A stretch of 64,000 nt of DNA, from assembly GCF_000429405.1 (NCBI RefSeq), contig NZ_AUBU01000001.1:1-64000 (forward strand), given 5' to 3'. Numbering within the stretch: position 1 is the first letter of the stretch; each line of letters begins with the position of its first letter. Below are positions 8,511 through 17,036 of this stretch, piece by piece. Position numbers and translations under genes: made by a program. Below the pieces are notes generated by a model. It was not told the origin of the DNA. It worked only from the letters and a program-made list of their open reading frames with translations, and searched no databases. The stretch is from Algoriphagus marincola DSM 16067 (GTDB lineage Bacteria; Bacteroidota; Bacteroidia; Cytophagales; Cyclobacteriaceae).

Positions 8511-9211
8511 TGGCAAACAGTAATCTCCATTTTTTCCGTTCCATAGTCAAAGGTGACCATTTCTGGACTCAGACCGGGAATCCCTAATCCTAGGCCTCTG
8601 AAAATAAAAATGATTCCCAAGATGACTCCCAAATAGGGGATCGCTTTTTGAAAATTCATTCGGGTTTTCACTGTGATTATCTGGCTTGAGAACATTAAAA
8701 ACAGTAAGAGCGGGATCGTACCTATTCCAAAGAAAAACATGTAAACAGCCCCCAAATAGGGGCTTTGCATACCAAGAGCTGCAATAAGAGCCATGTATAC
8801 CATACCGCATGGTAAGAGACCATTTGCCAGGCCTGTTGCAAAAAATGCTGGCTTACCACCTCTTTTAAGGAAGTAGGATAGCTTTTGTCTGATCCATTTT
8901 ACCAAACCTGAGAAAATGGATACTTGAAGCAATTGCTCTGATTTTTTGTAATTGAGTGAAAGCAAAACCAACACTACTCCCATGGCAATGGAAAAGCCCT
9001 GTTGTATTCCTGCCAAAGACATGGAAAAGCCTACAAACCCAATGAGAAGCCCTAAAAGGGCGTAGGTAAAGCTTCTACCAAGATTGTAGAGAATTTTATT
9101 CCAAATGAATCCGGAATTACTGGCATTTCCAACGGCGAGTGCAATAGGTCCACACATTCCCACGCAGTGGAAAGAACCTAAAAAACCCAAAAGAAATGCA
9201 GTCCAAATCAT
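8507..9211 (-). CDS. SafE/UreH-like membrane protein of the cbb3 operon
   Basis: 234 aa from the ATG at 9211, which overlaps the ccoH stop by one base (TGATG). An in-frame start at 9280 would overlap ccoH by 70 bases and adds a non-hydrophobic leader, so it is rejected. About six membrane helices. The N-terminal GFLGSFHCVGMCGP and the mid-protein GLLPCGMVYMAL carry paired cysteines in membrane helices, as in the DsbD/CcdA-related SafE (UreH) group often found at the end of cco operons. A role in copper or thiol handling during oxidase assembly is likely but unproven. Last gene of the operon. Confidence 0.82.
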   Translation of the reverse strand: MIWTAFLLGFLGSFHCVGMCGPIALAVGNASNSGFIWNKILYNLGRSFTYALLGLLIGFVGFSMSLAGIQQGFSIAMGVVLVLLSLNYKKSEQLLQVSIFSGLVKWIRQKLSYFLKRGGKPAFFATGLANGLLPCGMVYMALIAALGMQSPYLGAVYMFFFGIGTIPLLLFLMFSSQIITVKTRMNFQKAIPYLGVILGIIFIFRGLGLGIPGLSPEMVTFDYGTEKMEITVCH

Positions 9212-9636
9212 CAGAGTGTAATTTTTTTCTCTTGATAGAATTCTGTTCCGTTTTCGGTCCAAGTGAGTTGAACTCTCCAATATCCAGGTTTAAGACTGGC
9301 GATGGATATTTGTTTTTTTCCTGACTCGATAATTTCTACAGGCACGCTTTGATCCAGTTTTACATCCGAAGGTCGATAGAGGTTGAGATTTCCTTTTGCA
9401 CCCTTTGGAAGATCCAGAATGACTGCTTTAGATTGGGAATCAAAAGCTAAAACATCCCGATCAAGAAGGAGCGTGGAAGACTCCCTGTCTATCTGTTCTT
9501 GATATTTGATCTCTGCTTCGTAATAATTGTCCCTTACCAGCTCGATTCCATCCATTCTAACTGATATCACCACCATGGTCATGATGATCCCTACGAAAGC
9601 AATGATTGAAAGTAAAATTCCTTTTCCCCAGTCCAT
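9211..9636 (-). CDS. ccoH: FixH/CcoH family oxidase assembly protein
   Basis: 141 aa. One N-terminal membrane helix (about 5-26) and a periplasmic domain; the segment RDNYYEAEIKYQEQIDR just after the helix is the conserved start of FixH. CcoH stabilises the cbb3 oxidase during assembly. Position 4 bases after ccoG and one-base overlap with the SafE-like gene agree with the usual ccoG-ccoH order. Nothing unusual is seen. Confidence 0.9.
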   Translation of the reverse strand: MDWGKGILLSIIAFVGIIMTMVVISVRMDGIELVRDNYYEAEIKYQEQIDRESSTLLLDRDVLAFDSQSKAVILDLPKGAKGNLNLYRPSDVKLDQSVPVEIIESGKKQISIASLKPGYWRVQLTWTENGTEFYQEKKITL

Positions 9637-9640
9637 AGTA

Positions 9641-11059
9641 TTATTCTTTTGATACAGGAGCCATAAAGCTCGTTTCTATTTTATCAATTTCTTTATCCGC
9701 ATGCACCAGTGAAAGTTGAATTTCCTGCTGTGGGCGGTTTACGCTCTTTTGATCAGTAACGATGAAAAATCGTCCTTCTACTTTGGATTGAGGCTCAAGC
9801 ACCCAATTTTGTCCTCCGACGATTTCTACATCCATTCCTTCTACCAAGGAAGAAAGATCCACCGTTTGAGGTTCGAAGGTTTTATTGATGAGGGTGATTT
9901 GATAGAGATTTGAAACCGTACCATTATCCCGCATCTGATAGGTCATTCCAGGGAACCTTGTCACTGTAGCCTGAAGCTCATCACGAGTAGCAATCAATGA
10001 TATAAAACCAGCTACCAAAATAACCAACACAACAGAATAAGCTTTGACTCGGTTGGTGATTAGTTTCTGAAAGCCTTGTTGAATACTGTTTTCTGATGCA
10101 TATCGAATAAGGCCTTTAGGCCGGTCTACTTTGACCATTACCTCATCACAAGCATCTATGCAAGCCGTACAATTGACACACTCCATTTGTACTCCATTTC
10201 GGATATCAATGCCTGTCGGACATACCTGCACACAAAGATTACAGTCTACACAATCTCCAAGTGGGGTTTCTTCGACTTTATTTTTTCGAATCGGTCCTCT
10301 AGGCTCTCCCCGCACATAATCATACATTACGTTGATAGAGTTGTTGTCTAAAAGCACTCCTTGTAGTCTACCGTAAGGGCAGACCACTGTACATGCTTGC
10401 TCTCTAAACCAAGTGAAGACAAACATGAAAATCCCAGAAAAGGCAACCAAACCAATAAATCCGGCAAGGTTAGCGGTTGGTGGCTGGGTGACGATCTCTC
10501 TGACCTGATCGATTCCGATCAAATAAGCCATCACCAAATGTCCGATCAAAAGAGAGATTAAACCAAAGATTAGAAGCTTTGATCCTTTTTTGATAATCTT
10601 TTCACCATTCCAAGGCATGGCATCCAATGCACGCTGTTGATTGGCATCTCCTTCGATCAAGTATTCGATCTTGCGGAAAACCATTTCCATGAAAAGTGTC
10701 TGAGGACAAGCCCAACCACACCATATTCTCCCAAATATCACAGTAAACAAGATGATAAATACAAAGAATATCAGGAGAAGGAATATCAACAAATGGGTGT
10801 CTTGTGGCCAGAAAACCGCTCCAAAAATGATGAATTTCCGCTCAAAAATATTGAATAGAAGCCAAGGTCTTCCATCTACCTGAATGAATGGGCCGGCAAA
10901 TAAAATAGCCAAAAGAATCCACGAAAGGTAGGTGCGGTATTTGTAAAAGAAACCCTTTACTTTTTTAGGGTAGACCCAGTTTCTTTTACCATCATCTTGG
11001 ACAGTTGACAGGGAATCCCGGAAAGTATTCGGATCGAGATGTGGATTTTTCTTTGCCAT
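9641..11059 (-). CDS. ccoG: CcoG, cbb3 oxidase accessory 4Fe-4S protein (FixG-like)
   Basis: 472 aa. Membrane cupric reductase/assembly factor for cbb3 oxidase. N-terminal part has membrane helices with the conserved FGRIWCGWACPQT segment and a second CTVVCPYGR segment; two ferredoxin motifs follow (CVDCNLCVQVCP near 270 and CVNCTACIDAC near 292), one more membrane helix, and a C-terminal FixG immunoglobulin-like domain (about 360-472). It is separated from ccoP by 53 bases that contain a strong hairpin (11077-11105), so its expression may differ from that of the structural genes upstream. Confidence 0.95.
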   Translation of the reverse strand: MAKKNPHLDPNTFRDSLSTVQDDGKRNWVYPKKVKGFFYKYRTYLSWILLAILFAGPFIQVDGRPWLLFNIFERKFIIFGAVFWPQDTHLLIFLLLIFFVFIILFTVIFGRIWCGWACPQTLFMEMVFRKIEYLIEGDANQQRALDAMPWNGEKIIKKGSKLLIFGLISLLIGHLVMAYLIGIDQVREIVTQPPTANLAGFIGLVAFSGIFMFVFTWFREQACTVVCPYGRLQGVLLDNNSINVMYDYVRGEPRGPIRKNKVEETPLGDCVDCNLCVQVCPTGIDIRNGVQMECVNCTACIDACDEVMVKVDRPKGLIRYASENSIQQGFQKLITNRVKAYSVVLVILVAGFISLIATRDELQATVTRFPGMTYQMRDNGTVSNLYQITLINKTFEPQTVDLSSLVEGMDVEIVGGQNWVLEPQSKVEGRFFIVTDQKSVNRPQQEIQLSLVHADKEIDKIETSFMAPVSKE

Positions 11060-11076
11060 AATCAGAGAATAATTAA

Positions 11077-11105
11077 AGACTGTCAGAGAATAGCTCTGAC
11101 AGTCT
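11077..11105 (-). terminator. Intra-operon hairpin between ccoP and ccoG
   Basis: A perfect 12-bp inverted repeat (AGACTGTCAGAG / CTCTGACAGTCT) with a 5-base loop fills most of the ccoP-ccoG gap. On the minus strand it is followed by TTAATTATT, only a weak T tract, so it looks more like a partial terminator or an RNA-stabilising 3' end for the ccoNOQP part than a full stop. Its effect is inference. Confidence 0.6.
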
Positions 11106-11112
11106 AAAGGTA

Positions 11113-12033
11113 TTAAAGTGCAGCAACCACGCTTGTGCTATCAGTCACCACTTCATCTTGCGTAGGTGTATAAAGTTCCCCTTGTGGGTCTTTGGGACTA
11201 GCTGGAGTAGTGCCAACTAGACTTAGGATGTAACTGGAGACTTGTTGCATTTCCTGTGGAGAAAGCTGATCTTCCCAAGGCACCATCCCTTTGCTGACTA
11301 CGCCATATTTCACTACAGAGAAAACATCGTTGATAGATCCTCCATGAATCCAGTATTGATCTGTCAGATTTGGCCCTACACCGCCTCCGCCGTCTGCAGC
11401 ATGACAAGCAGCACAGTTGGCTTCGAAGATTGACTTTCCGACAGCTAATCCAGACTCAGAATCATCAACAGTCACGTTTGTCTCGTCTATGGATGCTGCA
11501 AGGTTTGCCATTCTTGCTTCCGCAGCTATGGCCTCTATTCTGAGCTCTTCCTGATACTCTTCCACGCCTGTGAGCCCTAAGCCTAAGACTGAATAGTAAG
11601 TGAAGTATCCGACACCGTAGATGATAGTCAATATAAAAACCCACTGAAGCCAAGGCGGCATGAAGTTGTCTAGCTCTGTGATGCCATCATAGGAGTGATC
11701 GGCCATCATTTTTGCTTTTTCTTCTTTGCCTCCTACAGTATCCATTTTACCAGTGACAAAGCGTTCTTTGAACTTCTCCCACCAGCTTGGTTCATTCGCC
11801 AATTCTGGATTTTCATTTCGGAATACAGCAACCATAAAGGTCATCAAATAGACCATTAGAACTAATAAAAGAATGATTACCAGAAGGACAATACCAAGGA
11901 TAATCAGTAAGGTCAATTGTCCAGGATCCATTGCTTGAAGGTCTGAGTACCAATTGGAGCTTTCTGTTTGTCCAAAAGCAAGCTGAGTGGGTAGCCACCC
12001 GATTGTGAATAGAAATATGAGAAACTTTTTCAT
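11113..12033 (-). CDS. ccoP: cbb3 oxidase subunit CcoP, mono-heme form
   Basis: 306 aa. c-type cytochrome subunit that passes electrons to CcoO/CcoN. Order: N-terminal hydrophobic segment, a membrane helix (about 45-70), the FixP N-terminal region with DGITELDNFMPPW, a second membrane helix, then a cytochrome c domain with CAACH (about 207-211) and a later MVPWEDQLS segment bearing the probable axial Met. Only one CxxCH is present, whereas proteobacterial CcoP has two. The start codon overlaps the ccoQ stop (ATGA). Confidence 0.93.
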   Translation of the reverse strand: MKKFLIFLFTIGWLPTQLAFGQTESSNWYSDLQAMDPGQLTLLIILGIVLLVIILLLVLMVYLMTFMVAVFRNENPELANEPSWWEKFKERFVTGKMDTVGGKEEKAKMMADHSYDGITELDNFMPPWLQWVFILTIIYGVGYFTYYSVLGLGLTGVEEYQEELRIEAIAAEARMANLAASIDETNVTVDDSESGLAVGKSIFEANCAACHAADGGGGVGPNLTDQYWIHGGSINDVFSVVKYGVVSKGMVPWEDQLSPQEMQQVSSYILSLVGTTPASPKDPQGELYTPTQDEVVTDSTSVVAAL

Positions 12034-12215
12034 GGCTGGGATGGGGTTATATCGTCGTCATTTTCCATAGGTAGAGATTTCAGGTGGTCCACCACGTCTT
12101 TTGGGATAGACTTTACCCAAAAGAAAACTCCCAAGAAAAATGTGACAAAGATGAGCAGTGAAATCACTGGGTAGATTTCAATATTTTCGATTGATCTTAA
12201 AACTTCTTTATACAT
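12030..12215 (-). CDS. ccoQ: CcoQ-like small membrane subunit
   Basis: 61 aa. One membrane helix (about 16-36, ending FFWVKSIPKDV) and an acidic C-terminus. Size, topology and position between ccoNO and ccoP identify it as CcoQ (FixQ), which stabilises CcoP in the complex. Sequence alone would be too short to decide. It starts 12 bases after ccoNO and overlaps ccoP by 4 bases. Confidence 0.8.
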   Translation of the reverse strand: MYKEVLRSIENIEIYPVISLLIFVTFFLGVFFWVKSIPKDVVDHLKSLPMENDDDITPSQP

Positions 12216-12227
12216 GGTTTCTTCGGT

Positions 12228-14354
12228 TTAATTGGATGCGGTAGCATTGATATCTGTCCCAAGTCGCTGTAGGTAAGCGATGAGTGCTACGATTTCTGTG
12301 TTTGGAAGTACTTCCACACCGGCATCTTTCAGATTGGTCACAATCTGATCAGCTTGGCTTTCCAAATCCGCCATGGCTTGCTGGTCATAACCTTCAGGGT
12401 ACGGTACACCAAGTTTTTGAAGCGTTCTGATTTTGGCAGGAAGATCTGAATAGTCCATGATGTTCTCCTTCATCCAAGGATATGGAGGCATCAATGATCC
12501 CGGTGACATCGTTCTTGGATCCTCCATGTGGAAGTAGTGCCAAGAATCAGGGTATTTGCCACCTACCCGATGCAAGTCTGGACCAGTTCGCTTTGATCCC
12601 CACAAGAAAGGTCTGTCATAGACGAATTCGCCAGCCTTTGAATATTCTCCATATCGCTCTGTCTCAAATCGGAATGGTCGGATCATCTGTGAGTGACAGC
12701 CTACACAACCATTGGCGATGTAAAGATCTCTACCCTCCAACTCTAGTGGAGTATATGGTTTCACTGAAGCGATGGTCGGCACATTTGACTTTACGAGAAT
12801 GGTAGGGATGATTTCGATCGCTCCACCAATTGCGATAGCGATGGTAGCCAAAACAGTAAAGAATACTGGCTTGCGCTCCCATGCTCTGTGCCAAAATTCT
12901 CCCGCAGGATTGTAGTTTTTAGCCAAAGCTGGTGCCTGATCTTCTTCATAAGCTTGGAAGCTTCCTTTCTTAGCTGTCATGAACATATTGTATACCATGA
13001 TGATGGCTCCAGTCAAGTAAAGAAGTCCACCAAATGCTCTTAGCATGTACATTGGTACAAGCTCTACAACAGTCTGTAGGAAGTTGCCATAAGCCAATCG
13101 ACCCATTTCATTAAACTCACGAAGCATCAAGAACTGGGTAAGAGCCGCTACATACATCGGAAGTGCATAGAAGATGATTCCGAGTGTGCCAATCCAGAAG
13201 TGAGTATTGGCAAGTTTTTGTGAGTATATGGTGGTTTTGAATAATCTTGGCCACATCCAATACAACATACCGAAGGTTAAGAAACCATTCCAACCCAATC
13301 CGCCAATGTGTACGTGTGCTACGATCCAGTCCGTGTAGTGGGCGATGGCGTTGACATTTTTTAAGGAAAGCATCGGGCCCTCAAAGGTGGACATACCATA
13401 GGCTGTCACTGCCACGACCATAAACTTCAATACTGGTTCATTCCGCACTTTATCCCAAGCACCTCTAAGTGTTAGGAGACCATTCACCATACCACCCCAA
13501 GAAGGAGCAATCAGCATTACAGAGAACACAGTACCTAATACTTGAGCCCACTCTGGAAGTGCCGTGTAGAGCAAGTGGTGAGGTCCTGCCCACATGTAGA
13601 TAAAGATCAAGGACCAAAAGTGGATAATGGAAAGCTTGTAGGAATAAACTGGTCTATTCGCAGCTTTAGGAAGAAAGTAATACATCAAGCCAAGGAATGG
13701 GGTAGTCAAGAAGAATGCTACAGCATTGTGTCCATACCACCACTGAACCAAGGCATCCTGAACACCTGCATAAGCAGAGTAACTCTTCAGGAAGTTGACT
13801 GGAAGTGCAAGAGAGTTGAAGATGTGAAGTACTGCTACAGTCACAAAGGAGGCTAGGTAAAACCAAATGGCCACATACATGTGACGCTCTCGACGCTTGA
13901 TCAGCGTACCGATCATGTTGGCACCAAAGGCTACCCAAACTAATGCAATGGCAATATCGATGGGCCATTCTAGTTCGGCATACTCCTTAGAGGTGGTCAA
14001 TCCAAGTGGAAGTGTAATGGCTGCTGCCAAAATGATTAATTGCCAGCCCCAAAAGTGAAACCAGCTGAGGCCCTTGTTCCACATAGGGGTCTTCAAGAGT
14101 CTTGGCATGGAGTAATATACCCCTGCAAAGATTGCGTTACCTACAAAGGCAAAGATCACCGCATTGGTGTGCAGTGGTCGAATCCTTCCAAAGGTCGTGT
14201 AAGGGTTGCCTAAGTTTGCTTCAGGCCAGAAAAGCTGCGTGGCTGCTATGACCCCCACGAGCATCCCCACTATACCCCAGATAATCGTCGCGGCTCCAAA
14301 GTACTTGACAATTTTATTGTCGTAATGGAACCTTTCCAGTGTAGCGTCATTCAT
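12228..14354 (-). CDS. ccoNO: cbb3 oxidase subunits I and II fused (CcoN-CcoO)
   Basis: 708 aa. Catalytic subunit: reduces oxygen to water with high affinity and pumps protons. Residues 1 to about 470 are CcoN (heme-copper oxidase, 12 membrane helices; heme/copper ligand region with YGHNAVAFFL, WAGPHHLLYTALPEW and WIVAHVHIGGLGWNG). After a linker and one helix, residues about 525-708 are CcoO, with heme c motif CVGCH near 548 and FRFETERYGEYS, typical of CcoO. The single-gene fusion is common in Bacteroidota; in Proteobacteria the two are separate. Starts 8 bases inside ccoS. Confidence 0.96.
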   Translation of the reverse strand: MNDATLERFHYDNKIVKYFGAATIIWGIVGMLVGVIAATQLFWPEANLGNPYTTFGRIRPLHTNAVIFAFVGNAIFAGVYYSMPRLLKTPMWNKGLSWFHFWGWQLIILAAAITLPLGLTTSKEYAELEWPIDIAIALVWVAFGANMIGTLIKRRERHMYVAIWFYLASFVTVAVLHIFNSLALPVNFLKSYSAYAGVQDALVQWWYGHNAVAFFLTTPFLGLMYYFLPKAANRPVYSYKLSIIHFWSLIFIYMWAGPHHLLYTALPEWAQVLGTVFSVMLIAPSWGGMVNGLLTLRGAWDKVRNEPVLKFMVVAVTAYGMSTFEGPMLSLKNVNAIAHYTDWIVAHVHIGGLGWNGFLTFGMLYWMWPRLFKTTIYSQKLANTHFWIGTLGIIFYALPMYVAALTQFLMLREFNEMGRLAYGNFLQTVVELVPMYMLRAFGGLLYLTGAIIMVYNMFMTAKKGSFQAYEEDQAPALAKNYNPAGEFWHRAWERKPVFFTVLATIAIAIGGAIEIIPTILVKSNVPTIASVKPYTPLELEGRDLYIANGCVGCHSQMIRPFRFETERYGEYSKAGEFVYDRPFLWGSKRTGPDLHRVGGKYPDSWHYFHMEDPRTMSPGSLMPPYPWMKENIMDYSDLPAKIRTLQKLGVPYPEGYDQQAMADLESQADQIVTNLKDAGVEVLPNTEIVALIAYLQRLGTDINATASN

Positions 14355-14532
14355 TGGACTTTTGTTTTAAAGGTTGATTTTTCGTTGTTTTTTTATGATT
14401 GTCAAAGAGAATCCTCACCGAAGGAGTGTAGTCATCATCAAACTGTCCGCCTTTCATTGCTTTGAAAAAAAGAAATAGAAAGGTCACCGCCAGAATCAAA
14501 CTCACCCCGATTAGAATAAATATTACTTCCAT
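14347..14532 (-). CDS. ccoS: CcoS, cbb3 oxidase assembly protein
   Basis: 61 aa. One N-terminal membrane helix followed by FKAMKGGQFDDDYTPSVRIL; the GQFDD segment is the CcoS signature. CcoS is needed for insertion of cofactors into CcoN. It lies 3 bases after ccoI and overlaps ccoNO by 8 bases, so it is co-translated with the catalytic subunit. Confidence 0.92.
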   Translation of the reverse strand: MEVIFILIGVSLILAVTFLFLFFKAMKGGQFDDDYTPSVRILFDNHKKTTKNQPLKQKSNE

Positions 14533-14535
14533 GCT

Positions 14536-16965
14536 TTAGGGCTTTGATTGCGTTAAGAGTCCTTTGCGCCAGGCTAAGAAATTGGTAGAAAGCGTGGTGA
14601 AAAGAACTACTGATATACTTGATAGAGGCATCAATACAGCACAGATCACAGGGCTCAAAATACCTTGAACTGCGAGGCTAATACCGACAATATTGTATAG
14701 AAAACTCAGGGCGAAACTTGCCTTGATGACATTTCTGCTTTGCTTGGCAAAAGCCAAAAACTCCGGGATTTTATCAAAAAAATCAGCGTCTAAAATGGCA
14801 TCACTTGCGGGAGAAAAATGGCTAACCCGGTCTGATATCGCTATCCCGACTTGACTTTCCTGCAAGGCTCCTGCATCATTCAATCCATCACCGACCATCA
14901 GCGTTTGACGGCGATCCTGATTCAATTTCTTGATGTATTGTAATTTGTCATTTGGTCCCTGCTGAAAATTATAATGGATGTCACTCCCCAGATGGTTTTG
15001 AAGCGATTTCATTTCATGACTGTGATCGCCGGAAAGCAAGTGAAGCTCATACTCGTTTTCTAAATGGGATACAACGTCTTTAGCTTTGGATCGCAAACCA
15101 GATTGGATATGGAAATATCCAAGGATCACATCCGAGACGCTGAAGTAAACCAGATTGCCTGATTCTACAGAAAGTCCGTTTTTGACACCGCAAAATGCTC
15201 CGGATCCTACTTTGACAGGCTGTCCCAGATACTCTCCCTGAATACCTTGTCCTTTGATTTCGGATACATGATCTAAAGTCGCCGAGGCTACATCGCCAAG
15301 CCAAACATTGATTCGATTGCTCAGTGGATGAGTTGATCGTGCCACCAGAGATTTTAGAATAGACTTTGATTCTTCGGAGAGTTTTTCTCCCTGATATGAA
15401 ACACTAGCCTTTGCCGGGTCTGTCAAGGTGCCAGTTTTATCAAAAATAAGCGTGTCCACCAAGGCTAGGCGCTCTACCACACTGGCGTTTTTGAGGTAAA
15501 ATTTTCCCCTTCCAAATATTCGAAGTGTATTTCCCAAAGTAAAAGGAGTCGACATTGCAAGTGCGCAGGGGCAGGCAACGATCAGTACCGAAACAAAGGC
15601 TTTTACACCCATAGAAACATCCATCGGTATCCATGTTAACAAGGCAATCAAGGCAATGCTAATGACGGTCCAGGTGAAAACTCCAGAAACCTGATTGGAT
15701 AGCGGTTCAAGTAGTTTGTCTTTCGATTTTTCGAAGCTTTCATTGTTCCATAGATCGGTGAGATAGCCCTGAGAAGGTGACTTTTGAACTGTCAAAAGAA
15801 CTGGGTCCCCTTTTTGCCGACCTCCCGCATAGATCAACTCTCCCTTACGCTTTGGAACAGGTACTTCCTCACCGGTGACAAAGCTGTAATCGACTTGAGC
15901 GTTTTCACTCAATAGAAGAGAATCTGCTGGAATTAACTCTTCATCACGGACCAAGATTATATCACCAACCTCCAGCTTTGTCAATGGGATGACTTCTTCT
16001 CGATTTTGGACTAATTTGGTAACTGCAATGGGGAAATAAGACTTGTAATCTCGGTCAAACTCAAGGGCAGAGAAGGTTTTTTGCTGATAGATTTTTCCGA
16101 GTAGCAAAAAGAATAAAAGTCCTCCTAGGCTATCCATGTATCCTGCATTACCAAAGGCGAAAATTTCCCAAAGGCTGTATAAAAATAAGGAAGCGATACC
16201 CAATACAATGGGAATATCCATGTTAATCCGTCGCTGCTTGATGGAGTTCCAGGCGGAGAGGTAATAATCACTTGCAGAATAAGTGACTACTGGGATCGCC
16301 AAAAGCACATTTAGATAATTGAAAAGGCTTCGGAAGTTTTCTGCTATCAGCTCTACTTCTGAGAAGTATTCTGGGATGCTAAACAGCATCATATTCCCAA
16401 AGCAAAAGCCTGCTACAGCGAGTCTCTTTATTGTGCGTCGGTCTGCTTTTCCGATTTTCTCTTTCTTGTCAAGATTGGAGAGTGAAACTTTTGGTTCGTA
16501 GCCGATGGTAGAGAGTAGGCTTACTACTTCTTGAAGATTAATCTTTTCCTTCAAGAATTTGATCTGTACCTTTTTCTTGATGAAATCCACTCGGCTACTG
16601 ATGATTCCGGGATGGATTTGGTATAGATTCTCGAGTAGCCAAATGCAAGAAGCACAATGGATCAAAGGGATATGGAATGTCACGTGACATTCACTTTCGT
16701 TTTGAAAGTCTAGAAGTTTTTGGGCTGTTTCTTCATCGTTTAGATAGTCAAACCGATTGGCTTTACCTTTCTTTTCCTTCTGACTTTCTCCCGGGAAAGA
16801 TTCTAAATCATAGTAGGTACAAAGGTCATTCTCTGACAAAACCTCATACACAAGCTTACAGCCTTGGCAACAAAATACCTTTTCGTCGATCTTCAACGAA
16901 TCATTTTCACATTGCTCACCGCAGTGATAACAATGCGTTTTTTCGGTAGTTGCTGGGTTAAGCAT
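14536..16965 (-). CDS. ccoI: Copper P-type ATPase for oxidase assembly (CcoI/FixI)
   Basis: 809 aa from the ATG at 16965. Cu+-exporting P1B ATPase that supplies copper for the cbb3 centre. Order: N-terminal Cys-rich region (CYHCGEQC, CCQGCK), HMA domain with HCASC near residue 105, eight membrane helices with CPCAL near 462, phosphorylation site DKTGTLTD near 508, GDGLND hinge near 690. The Cys-rich N-terminus and CcoS next door mark the CcoI subgroup. A GTG start at 16980 is possible, but the FNR-type site centred at 17016.5 would put a class II transcription start at about 16975, downstream of that GTG, so the ATG is preferred. First gene of the cco operon. Confidence 0.93.
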   Translation of the reverse strand: MLNPATTEKTHCYHCGEQCENDSLKIDEKVFCCQGCKLVYEVLSENDLCTYYDLESFPGESQKEKKGKANRFDYLNDEETAQKLLDFQNESECHVTFHIPLIHCASCIWLLENLYQIHPGIISSRVDFIKKKVQIKFLKEKINLQEVVSLLSTIGYEPKVSLSNLDKKEKIGKADRRTIKRLAVAGFCFGNMMLFSIPEYFSEVELIAENFRSLFNYLNVLLAIPVVTYSASDYYLSAWNSIKQRRINMDIPIVLGIASLFLYSLWEIFAFGNAGYMDSLGGLLFFLLLGKIYQQKTFSALEFDRDYKSYFPIAVTKLVQNREEVIPLTKLEVGDIILVRDEELIPADSLLLSENAQVDYSFVTGEEVPVPKRKGELIYAGGRQKGDPVLLTVQKSPSQGYLTDLWNNESFEKSKDKLLEPLSNQVSGVFTWTVISIALIALLTWIPMDVSMGVKAFVSVLIVACPCALAMSTPFTLGNTLRIFGRGKFYLKNASVVERLALVDTLIFDKTGTLTDPAKASVSYQGEKLSEESKSILKSLVARSTHPLSNRINVWLGDVASATLDHVSEIKGQGIQGEYLGQPVKVGSGAFCGVKNGLSVESGNLVYFSVSDVILGYFHIQSGLRSKAKDVVSHLENEYELHLLSGDHSHEMKSLQNHLGSDIHYNFQQGPNDKLQYIKKLNQDRRQTLMVGDGLNDAGALQESQVGIAISDRVSHFSPASDAILDADFFDKIPEFLAFAKQSRNVIKASFALSFLYNIVGISLAVQGILSPVICAVLMPLSSISVVLFTTLSTNFLAWRKGLLTQSKP

Positions 16966-17008
16966 TATTTTATTTTTCACAAAAATTTAATAATTAATAG
17001 CTGAATTT

Positions 17009-17024
17009 TATGACATTTGTCATA
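17009..17024. promoter_or_regulatory. FNR/CRP-type palindrome upstream of the cco operon
   Basis: Perfect 7+2+7 palindrome TATGACA-TT-TGTCATA, which reads as half-sites TGAC-N4-GTCA with FNR-family spacing. It lies between the stress-like gene and ccoI. A -7-like TAAATTTT (16982-16989, minus strand) follows, putting the site near -41.5 from a start at about 16975. The half-site differs from the TGAT form at hemN, so a second Crp-family regulator is possible. Confidence 0.65.
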
Positions 17025-17036
17025 TTTTTTATTGAT

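Noticed and set aside
9212..9280. Longer N-terminus of the SafE-like protein
   Set aside because: It would overlap ccoH by 70 bases and adds 23 polar residues before the conserved hydrophobic start; the ATG at 9211 overlaps the ccoH stop by one base as expected of this operon.
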